From the NCBI RefSeq assembly GCF_010729105.1, contig NZ_AP022573.1, positions 5,332,001 to 5,396,000 of the forward strand: DNA of 64,000 nucleotides. The letters run 5' to 3'. This document shows positions 47,177 through 56,133 of the stretch, piece by piece; the stretch's first letter is position 1; each line of letters starts with the position of its first letter. Under the pieces are notes generated by a model. It saw nothing but the letters and a program-made list of their open reading frames with translations, made no database searches and was not told the origin of the DNA. Made by a program: the position numbers and the translations under genes. The DNA comes from Mycobacterium saskatchewanense (GTDB taxonomy: Bacteria > Actinomycetota > Actinomycetes > Mycobacteriales > Mycobacteriaceae).

Positions 47177-48366
47177 CAGGGCCTCGCGAAGTCGTGGCGG
47201 GTCAGCCAGTCGGTGACGATGTCGACCGCGGCCCGCAGCTTGTCGCGCTGGTCGGGTCCCGCGTAATAGTGTGTTGCGCCGGGAATTTCGTACATCTCCT
47301 TGTCGTGGAAGTCGTCGTGCCCGATCGCCCGGAAAAGCCGGCGGGTGTGGCTGGGGGTGCAGGCGTCGTCGGCCAGATTACCGATCACGAGCGCCGGGAT
47401 CGCGATGTCCCGCCCGCAGGCGACGCCGTCGCCGTGCGCGTCGTCGTAGCTCCATTGGGAGAGCCAGCTGCGCAGCGTGCAGAACCGTGCCAACCCGACG
47501 GGCCCCATGTTCACCACGCGGGGATCGCCGAGGTAGCACGTCCCCGGGGTGCGTTCGTTCGGGTCGACGGTCGGATCCAGCCAGCGGGGGTCGGCCATGG
47601 TGCCGTGCACGACGAATCCGAACTCTGCAACAGCTGAGTCCGGGCGGCCGGATGATTTCAGTTCGCCGAGCTTGTCCTTGACCCACGCGGTGATCCGGCG
47701 GTTGCGGTCGATCTGGGCCTGGCGATAGCGGCTCAGGAAGGCCGGGCTGTACGGCGGCTGGTTGGGGTTGTCGGGGTTGTACAGGTCCAGCTCGGGGTCG
47801 CGCCTGCCGGGGTCGGATTCGTCGAGGATGGACGCGTCGAGCCATTCGGTCAGCGTGCCGTGCCGGCTCACGTGCGCGGCCAGCAGCATGATGCCGTCGG
47901 CGGGCGGCAGGTCCAGCTTGGTCAGGTCGGGGCCGTCGCCCGACGGGCTGGACGTGATGGTGGCGTGCTGGGCTTGCTGCTGGTAGAACACCGACAGCGA
48001 GCCGCCGCCGCTCCAGCCGGCCAGCACTATTCGGGAGTAGCCCAGTCGTTTCTTGGCATCCTTGATGCACTCGCCGAGGTCCTCGACCACCTTCTCCATC
48101 AGCAGCGCCGAGTCCGTGCCGCGGAACCGGCTGTTGCAGTAGATGACGTGGTGTCCCGCGCGGGCCAGCGCATTGATCATCGGCAGGTAGGCGCCGCCGC
48201 CGATCGGGTGCATGAACACCAGCACGGTGTCCGACGGCTTGTCGCGGGGCTTGAGCAGATAGCTTTCCAGGACGGTGATCTCGGCCAGTCCGCCGTAGAC
48301 GTCCCGCAGGCCGGAATCGTTCTGGAACGCAACGAGATAGGGAATGCGGTCGTAGTCGTGCTTCAC
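47176..48366 (-). CDS. Alpha/beta hydrolase
   Basis: A 396-residue hydrolase. An HPIGGGAYLP oxyanion-type segment follows the first strand, the nucleophile elbow is AGWSGGGSLS, and a late His is in GATHYYAGPD. It is longer than simple esterases, with a cap of about 120 residues between residues 155 and 290. It overlaps the dioxygenase gene (ATGA). It may hydrolyse an ester or a ring-cleavage product; the substrate is unknown. Confidence 0.82.
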   Translation of the reverse strand: MKHDYDRIPYLVAFQNDSGLRDVYGGLAEITVLESYLLKPRDKPSDTVLVFMHPIGGGAYLPMINALARAGHHVIYCNSRFRGTDSALLMEKVVEDLGECIKDAKKRLGYSRIVLAGWSGGGSLSVFYQQQAQHATITSSPSGDGPDLTKLDLPPADGIMLLAAHVSRHGTLTEWLDASILDESDPGRRDPELDLYNPDNPNQPPYSPAFLSRYRQAQIDRNRRITAWVKDKLGELKSSGRPDSAVAEFGFVVHGTMADPRWLDPTVDPNERTPGTCYLGDPRVVNMGPVGLARFCTLRSWLSQWSYDDAHGDGVACGRDIAIPALVIGNLADDACTPSHTRRLFRAIGHDDFHDKEMYEIPGATHYYAGPDQRDKLRAAVDIVTDWLTRHDFARP

Positions 48367-49457
48367 GAGTGCTGCCCCAGGTCGTTGGCCAGCACCTCGC
48401 CCGACGGGGTCAGCCGACGGCGGGTGTCGACGGCGATCACCTGCCAGTCGACGCGGGAATGCTCGTCGAACTTGCGGCGCGCCCGGTCCCGCGCCTTCTC
48501 CGGCGCCCCGTGGTGGACGCCCTGCGGCGCATGCGAGATCAGGCCGGGCGGCATCGGGATGCCGTAGAGGGAACCGCCGTGGAAGAAGGCGATCTCGTCG
48601 TAGTCGACGTTGCGGTGGTACCAGGGGGTGCGCTCGGTGCCCGGCACGCTCTCGGCCGGTTTGGGCAGGAAGTTCATCACGTAGACGCCGGTGGCCTGCA
48701 TGAACAGGTGGACGGTCGGCGGCAGGTGAACGCTGTCGGAGGTGACGACGTTGTAGTCGGCGATGTTGAAGGTGAACGGGAAGTTGTCCCCGCGCCAGCC
48801 TTCCACGTCGAGCGGATTGTGTTGGTAGTAAAGCGTTGTCGGGCCCCCCTCGTGGACGAGCCGCACCTCGTACTCGTCGCGGCCGTCATCCTCGATGGGC
48901 GCCGGGTCGGGGATGGTGGACTGCGAGGGGTCGAACGGGAAGTGGCGCCCGAGCTGGCCGGGCGGGGGGACGCGGAGCTCGTCGGTGGTCTCCACCATCA
49001 GCAGGGTGGTCTCGCCTTCGGGCGCCTGGCGCCAGGTGCACGCCTTCGGGATGTAGAGCCAGTCGCCCTCGCGGTAACGCAGCGGACCGAACTCGGTTTC
49101 GGCCACGCCGGTGCCGCGGTGGACGAAGCACAGCAGGTCCCCGTCGACGTGCCGGGTGTAGAACGGCATCGGCTCGTGGCGGCGGCTCAGCATGATCCGG
49201 CAGTCGGCGTTGCCGAACATCAGCAGCGGACCGCCGCCGGCGTCGGTGGCGTCGCCGGGTTTGAGCTCGCCGGACAGCAGGTCCAAGGGGCGCAGCGGGC
49301 CGACGGCCCGGTAGGCGGTGGGGTCGTGGCGCCGGTACATGTTGGCGGTACGACCGGTGAAGCCGCCGCGGCCCAGCTCGTCATCCTTGAGGCCGTCGAG
49401 GTCGGCATGCAGCCGCCGCGGGGTGCGGCCCTTGCGCAGGTGCACGAAAGATTCCAT
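48363..49457 (-). CDS. Homogentisate 1,2-dioxygenase-like cupin
   Basis: A 364-residue bicupin. The likely iron ligands are the His of WYHRNVDYDE, the Glu in DEIAFFHGG and the His in QGVHHGAPEK, which correspond to the HGD motif. The N-terminal cupin has MPFYTRHVDGDLLCFVHRGT and YREGDWLYIPKACTW. True HGDs are about 430 residues, so this is a shorter relative acting on another aromatic or enol substrate. The ATG at 49457 is the first gene of the island, 42 bp downstream of the palindrome. Confidence 0.82.
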   Translation of the reverse strand: MESFVHLRKGRTPRRLHADLDGLKDDELGRGGFTGRTANMYRRHDPTAYRAVGPLRPLDLLSGELKPGDATDAGGGPLLMFGNADCRIMLSRRHEPMPFYTRHVDGDLLCFVHRGTGVAETEFGPLRYREGDWLYIPKACTWRQAPEGETTLLMVETTDELRVPPPGQLGRHFPFDPSQSTIPDPAPIEDDGRDEYEVRLVHEGGPTTLYYQHNPLDVEGWRGDNFPFTFNIADYNVVTSDSVHLPPTVHLFMQATGVYVMNFLPKPAESVPGTERTPWYHRNVDYDEIAFFHGGSLYGIPMPPGLISHAPQGVHHGAPEKARDRARRKFDEHSRVDWQVIAVDTRRRLTPSGEVLANDLGQHS

Positions 49458-49499
49458 GGCGGCTCCCAGGCTCGATGCGATCACGGTCCGGCCAGAATT

Positions 49500-49517
49500 A
49501 AAAGTGACGTTACTTTT
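49500..49517. promoter_or_regulatory. Candidate operator of the catabolic island
   Basis: The sequence AAAAGTGACGTTACTTTT pairs with itself at 8 of 9 positions. It sits 43 bp upstream of the dioxygenase start, in an unusually AT-rich patch of a GC-rich gap, with the TetR gene inside the downstream operon. Size and position fit a TetR dimer site. Confidence 0.6.
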
Positions 49518-49663
49518 CTTTTCTGGGCCACACAAGGGGCCGGAGTTTCCTCCTCGGCTCGTCGCCGTGGTCGCGAGATATAAGCCAGCGCGACGTGCCC
49601 TGGCGTGTCTTCGCCGACGTTTATGTGTCGCGGACGGGAGCAGGGCCGGCTCGTCAGCGGGTG

Positions 49664-50635
49664 TCAACCGCGAACGCGCAGGACGACCTTGCCTCTGGCG
49701 GTCCGGTTTTCCAGGGACGCGACCGCCGCCGCGGCCTCTTCCAGCGGGTAGACCACCGGCTCCGGCGGGGGCAGCTGCCCCGAGCTGAGCAGCCGCTCGA
49801 GGCCGGCCCACTGCTCGGCCAGCGCGCCGGGGTGCGTCGCGGTCCACGCGCCCCAGCCGACACCGACCACGTCGATGTTGTTGAGCAGCAACCGGTTCAC
49901 CTTGACCGTGGGAATCTCGCCGCCGGTGAAGCCGATGACCAGCAGGCGTCCCCCCGGGGCAAGGGAGCGCAGGGAGTCGGTGAACCGATCGCCGCCGACC
50001 GGGTCGACGACGATGTCGACGCCGCGGCCGTCGGTGAGCTCCTTCACAACGTCCTTGAATCCCTCGGCCAGCACCACGTCGGTCGCGCCGGCCGCCGTCG
50101 CCATCTCGCCCTTCTCCCGCGAGCTGACCACCGCGATGACCCGGCTGGCGCCGAGCACCGGCGCCAGCCGCAGGGTCGAGGTCCCGATCCCGCCGGCCGC
50201 CCCGTGCACCAGCACCGTCTCGCCCTGCCGCAACCGGCCGCGCACGGTCAGCGCGAAATACATGGTCAGGTCGTTGAACAGCAGGCCGGCGCCCGCCTCG
50301 AAGCTCACGTTGTCGGGCAGCTTGAACGCGCGATCGGGGGTGAGCACCGCGACCTCGGCCATGCCGCCGGTGAGCATGGTCAGGCCGACGACGCGGTCGC
50401 CGGCACGCACATGCGCTCCGTCGGGGGCGGAGCGCACCACGCCCGCGATCTCCGCCCCGAGCACGAACGGCGGCTCCGGCCGGTACTGGTAGAGGCCGCG
50501 GGTCAGGAGGGCGTCCGGGAACGCGACGCCCGCCGCGTGCACGTCGACGACGATGCCGTCGCCGGCGGGTTCGTCGACCTCCGACACCTCGATCGCATCC
50601 GGACCATCCAGCCGAGTCACTCGTGCCGCGCGCAT
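49664..50635 (-). CDS. fadB4: Zinc-free NADPH:quinone oxidoreductase (FadB4)
   Basis: A 323-residue medium-chain dehydrogenase/reductase. The cofactor motif is VLVHGAAGGIGTSTLRLAPV; the zinc ligands of alcohol dehydrogenases are absent. Start RAARVTRLDGPDAIEV and length match M. tuberculosis FadB4 (Rv3141), as recalled. It probably reduces a quinone or enoyl compound with NADPH. It is the last gene of the fadE24-fadE23 operon, here separated from fadE23 by a second MDR gene. Confidence 0.88.
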   Translation of the reverse strand: MRAARVTRLDGPDAIEVSEVDEPAGDGIVVDVHAAGVAFPDALLTRGLYQYRPEPPFVLGAEIAGVVRSAPDGAHVRAGDRVVGLTMLTGGMAEVAVLTPDRAFKLPDNVSFEAGAGLLFNDLTMYFALTVRGRLRQGETVLVHGAAGGIGTSTLRLAPVLGASRVIAVVSSREKGEMATAAGATDVVLAEGFKDVVKELTDGRGVDIVVDPVGGDRFTDSLRSLAPGGRLLVIGFTGGEIPTVKVNRLLLNNIDVVGVGWGAWTATHPGALAEQWAGLERLLSSGQLPPPEPVVYPLEEAAAAVASLENRTARGKVVLRVRG

Positions 50636-50657
50636 GACCGGTCAGCCTACTGCCGGC

Positions 50658-51656
50658 TCAGAACCCGCCCGCGACCCGCACCACGGCCCGCCCGGTGAAG
50701 GCGCCGTCGCGCAGCTGATCGAGCACGCCGACGACATCCTTCACGTCGACCTCGCTGGTCAGAGCCGCCAGGTGCCGCGGACGCAACGAATCCCCAAGCA
50801 GGGCCCACAATTTCCGGCGCTTGGCGATCGGCAGCTGAACGGAGTCCATGCCCAGGAGCGCGATCCCGCGCAGGATGAAGGGCAGCACCGTGGTGTGCAG
50901 CGCCGGGCCGCCGGTGAGGCCACTGCAGGCCACCGCGCCGCCGTAGTCGACGGCACTCAAGACGTCGGCCAGCGTCGCGCCGCCGACGCAGTCCACCGCC
51001 GCCGCCCACCGCGCCTTGGCGAGCGGCCGCGGCTTGGCGTCGGGATCGGCGGGCAACCGGCCGATGACCTCCGCCGCACCGAGCTCGTTCATCAGGTCGG
51101 CGGCCCCCGCCTTGCCGGTCGAGGCCACCACCCGATAGCCGGCGGCGGAGAGCAGGTCCACACTGACCGACCCGACGCCGCCGGAGGCGCCCGTGACGAC
51201 GACGGACCCGACACCGGGTTCGACACCCCAGTCGATCAAGGCCTGCACGCTCATCGCGGCGGTGAAGCCGGCGGTCCCGATCGCGGCGCCCTCGCGCGGG
51301 CTCAGTGGGCCGAGCGCCACCACCTGGTCGGCGGGCAGCCGGGCGTATTCCGCGTAGCCACCGTGATGGCCGGTGCCGATCTGGTAGCCGTGGGCCAACA
51401 CCAGGTCGCCGACGGCGAACTCGCCGGAATCGGACTCGACGACCTCGCCGGCGAGGTCGATGCCCGGCACGACGGGGTAGTCGCGCACAACGCCGCCGTT
51501 CGGCGTCAGCGCCAGCGCGTCCTTGAAGTTGACGCTCGAATAGTGCACCCGGATGGTCACATCACCCGGCGGGAGATCGGAGTGGCTCAGTGTCTCGACG
51601 GCGGCGGTTATCCGGTCGCCGTCTTGCCGTGCGACGAGGGCGTGAAAGGTGTCCAT
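50658..51656 (-). CDS. Acryloyl-CoA reductase-type oxidoreductase (YhdH/AcuI family)
   Basis: A 332-residue MDR protein. Typical YhdH segments are VHYSSVNFKDALALTPNGGV and VPGIDLAGEVVESDSGEF, and the cofactor motif is VVVTGASGGVGSVSVDLLSA. YhdH/AcuI reduces acryloyl-CoA to propionyl-CoA with NADPH. It lies between fadE23 and fadB4 with a 22-bp gap to fadB4; in M. tuberculosis those two genes are adjacent, so it looks like an extra gene in the operon. Confidence 0.85.
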   Translation of the reverse strand: MDTFHALVARQDGDRITAAVETLSHSDLPPGDVTIRVHYSSVNFKDALALTPNGGVVRDYPVVPGIDLAGEVVESDSGEFAVGDLVLAHGYQIGTGHHGGYAEYARLPADQVVALGPLSPREGAAIGTAGFTAAMSVQALIDWGVEPGVGSVVVTGASGGVGSVSVDLLSAAGYRVVASTGKAGAADLMNELGAAEVIGRLPADPDAKPRPLAKARWAAAVDCVGGATLADVLSAVDYGGAVACSGLTGGPALHTTVLPFILRGIALLGMDSVQLPIAKRRKLWALLGDSLRPRHLAALTSEVDVKDVVGVLDQLRDGAFTGRAVVRVAGGF

Positions 51657-51688
51657 CCCTCGACGCTAGCCTGAGGGCCCCCCTTGGC

Positions 51689-51750
51689 CGCGAGCAGACG
51701 CAAAATCGTACGAAAGCCCAGGTGCCAGTGCGATTCTGCGTCTGCTCGCG
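51689..51750. terminator. Long hairpin after fadE23
   Basis: Arms 51689-51708 (CGCGAGCAGACGCAAAATCG) and 51731-51750 pair at 19 of 20 positions around a 22-nt loop. It lies between the fadE23 stop and the YhdH start, where it could attenuate transcription within the operon. The arm sequence resembles a repeat I recall from many mycobacterial intergenic sites, so it may be a dispersed element. Confidence 0.6.
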
Positions 51751-51857
51751 GGGTTAGCCCGACCCGTATCCGGCGTGGACGCTTGGCGTCGCGCCGAACG
51801 TGCTACTGATCCCGGGGACCTCGTCGGTGCCGCACTTGGAACAGAACCTGGCCGTCG

Positions 51858-53069
51858 CTACTTGAGCTCGGCCGACGACAGGCCCAGCAACCGCCGGGCG
51901 ACCACCAGCTGCTGGATCTGCTGGGTGCCCTCGAAGATGTCCAGGATCTTGGAGTCGCGCGCCCACTTCTCCAACATCGACTGCTCGGAATACCCCGCGG
52001 TTCCGGCCAATTCGACGGTCTTGAGGGTGACGTCGCTCGCCATCCGGCCGGCCTTGGCCTTGCTCATCGACGCCTCTTTGGAGTTGGGGATCTTGTTGTC
52101 GGCCTGCCAGGCCGCGCGCAGCGCCAGCAGGTAGGCGGACTCCCAGTCGGCCTCCATCCGCAGGAACTCGGCCGCCGCGGCGCTCTGGACGTGCGACGGC
52201 TTGTCGTAGGAGATCTCCACCCCGGCCTCGGTGAGGATCTTGCGGATCTCCTCGAGCGCGGCGCGGCCGACGCCGATCGCCATGGCGGCGACGATGGGGC
52301 GGGTGTTGTCGAAGGTCTCCATCACCCCCGAAAAGCCTTTGCCCTCTTCGATCTCGGGGTTGCCGAGCAGGTTCTCCTTGGGAATGCGGACGTTGTCGAA
52401 CCGGATCGCGGCGGTGTCGGAGCCCTTGATCCCGAGCTTGCGCTCGAGCCGCTCGACGGTGACGCCCGGATGCTCGCGCGGAACGATGAAGGACTTGATC
52501 GCCGCCCGGCCCTTCGACTTGTCCAGCGTGGCCCACACGACGATGTGGGTGGCGCGCGAACCCGCCGTCACGTAGATCTTCTCGCCGTTGATCACGTACT
52601 CGTCGCCGTCCAGCTTGGCGGTGGTGGACACCGCCGCCGAATCCGACCCGAATCCGGGCTCGGTGATCGCCATCGCCGCCCATACTTTGCCGAGGCGCTC
52701 GAGCTGCTCGTCGGTGGCGACCGCGGAGATGGCCGCGTTGCCCAGGCCCTGGTAGGGGACGGACAGCATCATCGCGACGTCGCCCCAACTGGCCTCGAGG
52801 GTCTGCAGCAGGGCGGCCATGTTGGCGCCGTTGTGGTTCTTGCCGCGGTCCTCGTCCTCGTCCTCGTCGCGCAGCGCGTCGGCGCCGGCGAATTCGATTG
52901 ACTCCGAGGCGCCCTCGAACAGGTTGATCAGGGTGTCGAGCTCGACGGGGTAGGCGTGTTCCTTCAGGTCGTACTTGCGCGCGATCGGCCGCATCAGCTC
53001 GGCGGCACCCTGATGGGTCTTGGTCACCACCGCCTGCAACTTGCGGGGCAGTTCCAGATTGATTGCCAT
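51858..53069 (-). CDS. fadE23: Acyl-CoA dehydrogenase FadE23
   Basis: A 403-residue FAD acyl-CoA dehydrogenase. It has YQGLGNAAISAVATDEQLER, AITEPGFGSDSAAVSTTAKL and a C-terminal ILDIFEGTQQIQQLVVARRL that provides the catalytic Glu. Position and length match M. tuberculosis FadE23 (Rv3140). It probably forms a heteromer with FadE24, encoded 27 bp upstream. The hairpin at 51689 follows its stop. Confidence 0.92.
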   Translation of the reverse strand: MAINLELPRKLQAVVTKTHQGAAELMRPIARKYDLKEHAYPVELDTLINLFEGASESIEFAGADALRDEDEDEDRGKNHNGANMAALLQTLEASWGDVAMMLSVPYQGLGNAAISAVATDEQLERLGKVWAAMAITEPGFGSDSAAVSTTAKLDGDEYVINGEKIYVTAGSRATHIVVWATLDKSKGRAAIKSFIVPREHPGVTVERLERKLGIKGSDTAAIRFDNVRIPKENLLGNPEIEEGKGFSGVMETFDNTRPIVAAMAIGVGRAALEEIRKILTEAGVEISYDKPSHVQSAAAAEFLRMEADWESAYLLALRAAWQADNKIPNSKEASMSKAKAGRMASDVTLKTVELAGTAGYSEQSMLEKWARDSKILDIFEGTQQIQQLVVARRLLGLSSAELK

Positions 53070-53096
53070 GTCTGTTCTTTCGGCTCGGGAGAGAAG

Positions 53097-54500
53097 CTAG
53101 ATGACTACGACGCCCTCGGCCACCCCGATGGCCCGCAGGTCGCGGTACCACCGTTCGACCGGGTGTTCCTTGGTGAAGCCGTGCCCGCCGAGCAGCTGCA
53201 CGCCGTCGAGGCCGATCTGCATGCCCTTGTCGGCGCCGAGGCGCTTGGCCAGCGCGGCTTCGCGGGTGAAGGGCAGGCCCTGCTCGGCGCGGGAGGCGCC
53301 GCGCCAGGTGATGAGCCGCAGGCCGTCCAGTTCGATCGCGATGTTGGCGCACATGAAGGCGACGGCCTGCCGGCGGGCGATCGGCTCGCCGAACGCCTCG
53401 CGCTCCTTGACGTAGGGGACGACGTAGTCGAGCACCGCGTGCGAGGTGCCGACGGCCAGGGCGGCCCAGCCGAGCCGGGACAACGCGATCGCCTCGGAAT
53501 AATCCTCGTCCGACGCCTCGTCCTCACCGAGGCGGGCGCTAAGCGGCACCGACACCCCGGCCAGCTCGATCCGGCCCAGGGCCGCCGCGCGGATGCCCAT
53601 GCTCGGATCCGCCTTGACGGTAAGGCCTTTCGTTGACGACTCGACGATGAACAGCGCCGGCTTGCCGTTGAGCTGGGCGCCGACGACGAACAGCTCCGCG
53701 TCCGCCGCCGCCGGCACCAGCGACTTCACGCCGTCCAGGCGATACCCGCTCGGGGTGCGCACCGCGGTGGTCTTGAGCCGGGTGGGGTCGAAGAGGGGGT
53801 GCGGTTCGGCGATGGCGACACACGCCTGCGGGACGTTGTCGCCGGCGAACTCGTGGAGATAGGTGGCTTGCTGATCGGCGCTGCCCCAGTGGGTCAGGGC
53901 CGACGCCACCCCGCCGGGTGCCAGGATCGGCAGCGCCAGGCCCATGTCGCCGTAGGCGAGCGCCTCGGCGACCAGGACGTTGGTGACGGTGGAGCGGTGC
54001 GCGGCGATGCCGTCGAAGTCCTCGGGGATGTTGATCGCGGTGATGCCCAGTTCCGCCGCCTTGGCGATCAGATCGGGGGGATACGCCGCCGACTCGTCGG
54101 CGTCGGGCGCCGCCGGCCGCAGCACCTCCGCGGAGAACTCCTCGAGGGTCTCGATGATCATCTTCTGGTCGTCGTCCGGCGTCAGGTCGAAAAAGTCCTT
54201 GCCGCTCGACTTCAGGCGGGTCGGCCCGCCGCGCAGATTCTGGATGCGCTTGAACTGCCGGGACGCGGTGGTTGCGGTGGAGAAGATGGTCTTCGTCCCG
54301 TAGCGCAGGCCCCGGTTGAGCGGGTCGCGCAGGTGGTAGCGGTCCAGGAATTCCTGCCCGACGAGCGGGGTGAGCAGCGCGATCGCGATGTTGATGCCCG
54401 TCCTCTTGTGCGGCTCGAGCCCGACGCCGTGCGGGCGGCCGCGGCGCTTGGCCCCGGGGCGGGAGGAATTCTTGTTCGAACCGGAAAGAGTTTCGGTCAT
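53097..54500 (-). CDS. fadE24: Acyl-CoA dehydrogenase FadE24
   Basis: A 467-residue acyl-CoA dehydrogenase with a basic N-terminal extension of about 100 residues (NKNSSRPGAKRRGRPHGVGL). The core has ALAYGDMGLALPILAPGGVA and QLLGGHGFTKEHPVERWYRD. The C-terminus ends VAEGVVVI and lacks the canonical EGTxxI catalytic segment of its partner FadE23. This fits a heteromeric enzyme in which only one subunit is catalytic, as described for other mycobacterial FadE pairs. Its start is 38 bp downstream of a perfect palindrome. Confidence 0.9.
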   Translation of the reverse strand: MTETLSGSNKNSSRPGAKRRGRPHGVGLEPHKRTGINIAIALLTPLVGQEFLDRYHLRDPLNRGLRYGTKTIFSTATTASRQFKRIQNLRGGPTRLKSSGKDFFDLTPDDDQKMIIETLEEFSAEVLRPAAPDADESAAYPPDLIAKAAELGITAINIPEDFDGIAAHRSTVTNVLVAEALAYGDMGLALPILAPGGVASALTHWGSADQQATYLHEFAGDNVPQACVAIAEPHPLFDPTRLKTTAVRTPSGYRLDGVKSLVPAAADAELFVVGAQLNGKPALFIVESSTKGLTVKADPSMGIRAAALGRIELAGVSVPLSARLGEDEASDEDYSEAIALSRLGWAALAVGTSHAVLDYVVPYVKEREAFGEPIARRQAVAFMCANIAIELDGLRLITWRGASRAEQGLPFTREAALAKRLGADKGMQIGLDGVQLLGGHGFTKEHPVERWYRDLRAIGVAEGVVVI

Positions 54501-54537
54501 GTCTGCAGCCTCGGTCGTTGGGGCGATGCGGATAAGC

Positions 54538-54561
54538 CTATCTTACTCCGGAGTAAGATAG
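54538..54561. promoter_or_regulatory. Perfect 24-bp palindromic operator upstream of fadE24
   Basis: The half-site CTATCTTACTCC is followed directly by its exact reverse complement, giving a perfect 24-bp palindrome in the 83-bp gap between the HisN-like gene and fadE24. It contains a TAAGAT hexamer that could serve as the minus-strand -10 box. This is a strong candidate site for a TetR-type repressor of the fad operon. Confidence 0.75.
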
Positions 54562-54583
54562 CTAGAACCGAGTGTTATCGAAT

Positions 54584-55363
54584 TCACACGCCGAGGCGCG
54601 CGAGCACCCGTCGGTGCAGCAGGCCGTTGGTGGCCACGGCGTCCCCCCGGTGCGGCCCCGCGGTCCCGTCCAGGCCCGTCAGGGTCCCGCCCGCTTCGCG
54701 AACCAGGATGTCGAGCGCCGCCAGGTCCCATACCGAAACCTCCGGTTCGGCGGCGATGTCGACGGCGCCCTCGGCGACGAGGCAATACGACAGGAAGTCG
54801 CCGAAGGCGCGCACCCGCCAGACCGCATCGGTCAGCTCGATGAAGCGGTCCCGCAGCCCGCGCTGCGCCCACCCGGAGAGGCTGGAGAACGACAGGCTCG
54901 CCGAGTTCAGCTCGGTCACCGAGGACACCGACAGGCGGCGCGGCGGTGCGGCTCCCACCGTGACGAACGCCCCCTGGCCGCGCGCGGCCCACCAGCGCCG
55001 CTGCAGCGCCGGCGCGCTCACGACGCCGACCGACGGGACACCGTCCTCGAGCAACGCGATCAAACTCGCCCATACCGGCACCCCGCGCACGAAGTTCTTG
55101 GTGCCGTCGATCGGGTCGATCACCCACTGCCGCCCGGAGAAAGTGGTGGTGCCCCCGAACTCCTCGCCGACGACGCCGTCGCTCGACCGTTCCCGGGCGA
55201 GCGCCTCACGCAGGTCCGTTTCGACCGCGCGGTCGGCGTCGGTCACGGGCGTCAGGTCGGGCTTGGTTTCGACGCGCAGGTCGAGGGCGCCGAACCGGGC
55301 GGCGGTCACCTCGTCGGCGCGGTCCGCCAGCGCCAGCCCAAGCGTCAGATCGTCCTGGCTCAT
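54584..55363 (-). CDS. hisN: Inositol monophosphatase-family phosphatase (Rv3137/HisN-like)
   Basis: A 259-residue Mg2+-dependent phosphatase. Metal ligands are in [20 protein letters not shown] and [12 protein letters not shown]. Length and position match M. tuberculosis Rv3137, reported as the histidinol-phosphate phosphatase of histidine synthesis. Other IMPases with broad specificity look similar, so the exact substrate is inferred from synteny. The ATG at 55363 is used. Confidence 0.85.
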   Translation of the reverse strand: MSQDDLTLGLALADRADEVTAARFGALDLRVETKPDLTPVTDADRAVETDLREALARERSSDGVVGEEFGGTTTFSGRQWVIDPIDGTKNFVRGVPVWASLIALLEDGVPSVGVVSAPALQRRWWAARGQGAFVTVGAAPPRRLSVSSVTELNSASLSFSSLSGWAQRGLRDRFIELTDAVWRVRAFGDFLSYCLVAEGAVDIAAEPEVSVWDLAALDILVREAGGTLTGLDGTAGPHRGDAVATNGLLHRRVLARLGV

Positions 55364-55408
55364 GTGAGCAGTCCTACCATGCCGTCCCACACGCCCTACC
55401 ATGGCCGA

Positions 55409-55738
55409 ATGTGGGAATTCGGTGTGCTGATCCTGCTCGTCGCCGTGTTGGGCGTGGCCCTCGCGCAGCGGTTCCTGCCGCGCGGGCCGCGCGGTGAGCT
55501 GGCGAGCGGCACGCTGCTCGTGACCGGGGTGAGCCCGCGGCCCGACGCGACCGGCGAGCAGTTCGTCACCATCGCCGGGGTCATCAACGGACCGACGGTC
55601 AACGAGCACGAGGTCTACGCGCGCCTCGCGGTCAACGTCGACCAATGGCCGACCATGGGCCAACTGCTGCCGGTGGTGTACTCGCCGAAGAATCCGGACA
55701 GGTGGAGTCTCGCGTCGGCCCAACCGCCGGCCGCTTAG
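55409..55738 (+). CDS. Small membrane-anchored protein, unknown function
   Basis: A 109-residue protein. One N-terminal helix ([20 protein letters not shown]) is followed by a soluble beta-rich domain ([20 protein letters not shown]). It is divergent from the HisN-like gene. I chose the ATG at 55409 because it immediately precedes the helix; an in-frame ATG at 55379 is possible. No function can be assigned. Confidence 0.65.
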   Translation: MWEFGVLILLVAVLGVALAQRFLPRGPRGELASGTLLVTGVSPRPDATGEQFVTIAGVINGPTVNEHEVYARLAVNVDQWPTMGQLLPVVYSPKNPDRWSLASAQPPAA

Positions 55739-56133
55739 GCGTGCCGGGGCGCGGTCAGCCGCCCGCGGGCGGTCGCGTCATCGCCGTGAGCCGGGGCCCG
55801 TACCGCGGGAGGACGCCCGAGCAGGCATCATTCGCGGATGCTCACGGCAGATTTCAACTCGCCGGACCGCCCGTTGAAAACGGTCGTATTCAACGGTTTT
55901 CGGTGTAGCCGGCGGAGATCCGGCGCAACGATCGCATCCGCAACTCGAACGGTCGAATTTCCGGTCCGACGTCGACAACCACTGCGGTGCATGCCGCGAC
56001 TCCGCCGTGCCGGGACCGCCCGGTCGATGTGTAGGGACCAATGGCGCCCAGTTGTTGACCAATGTCTCTTCGGTGGTCGGGGCCCGATCCATAGCGTTTG
56101 AGGTTGCCCGCCCGTCCCAGCACAGGAGACCGT
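55739..56133. other. Non-coding interval upstream of the usp remnant
   Basis: About 395 bp without a convincing gene. It appears to be the promoter region of a former usp-devR-devS type operon and contains the DosR-box-like site at 56031-56050. Weak ORFs in this stretch lack ribosome sites. Confidence 0.5.
56031..56050 (+). promoter_or_regulatory. DosR-box-like site
   Basis: GTAGGGACCAATGGCGCCCA resembles the DosR (DevR) box, whose consensus centres on GGGAC...GTCCC, with mismatches in the second half. It lies about 84 bp upstream of the usp-like start, as DosR boxes do in M. tuberculosis Rv3134c. It is a weak match. Confidence 0.35.

Noticed and set aside
55838..56101. An 87-codon ORF upstream of the usp stub
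   Set aside because: Its translation is Arg-rich with no domain and overlaps the likely regulatory region.
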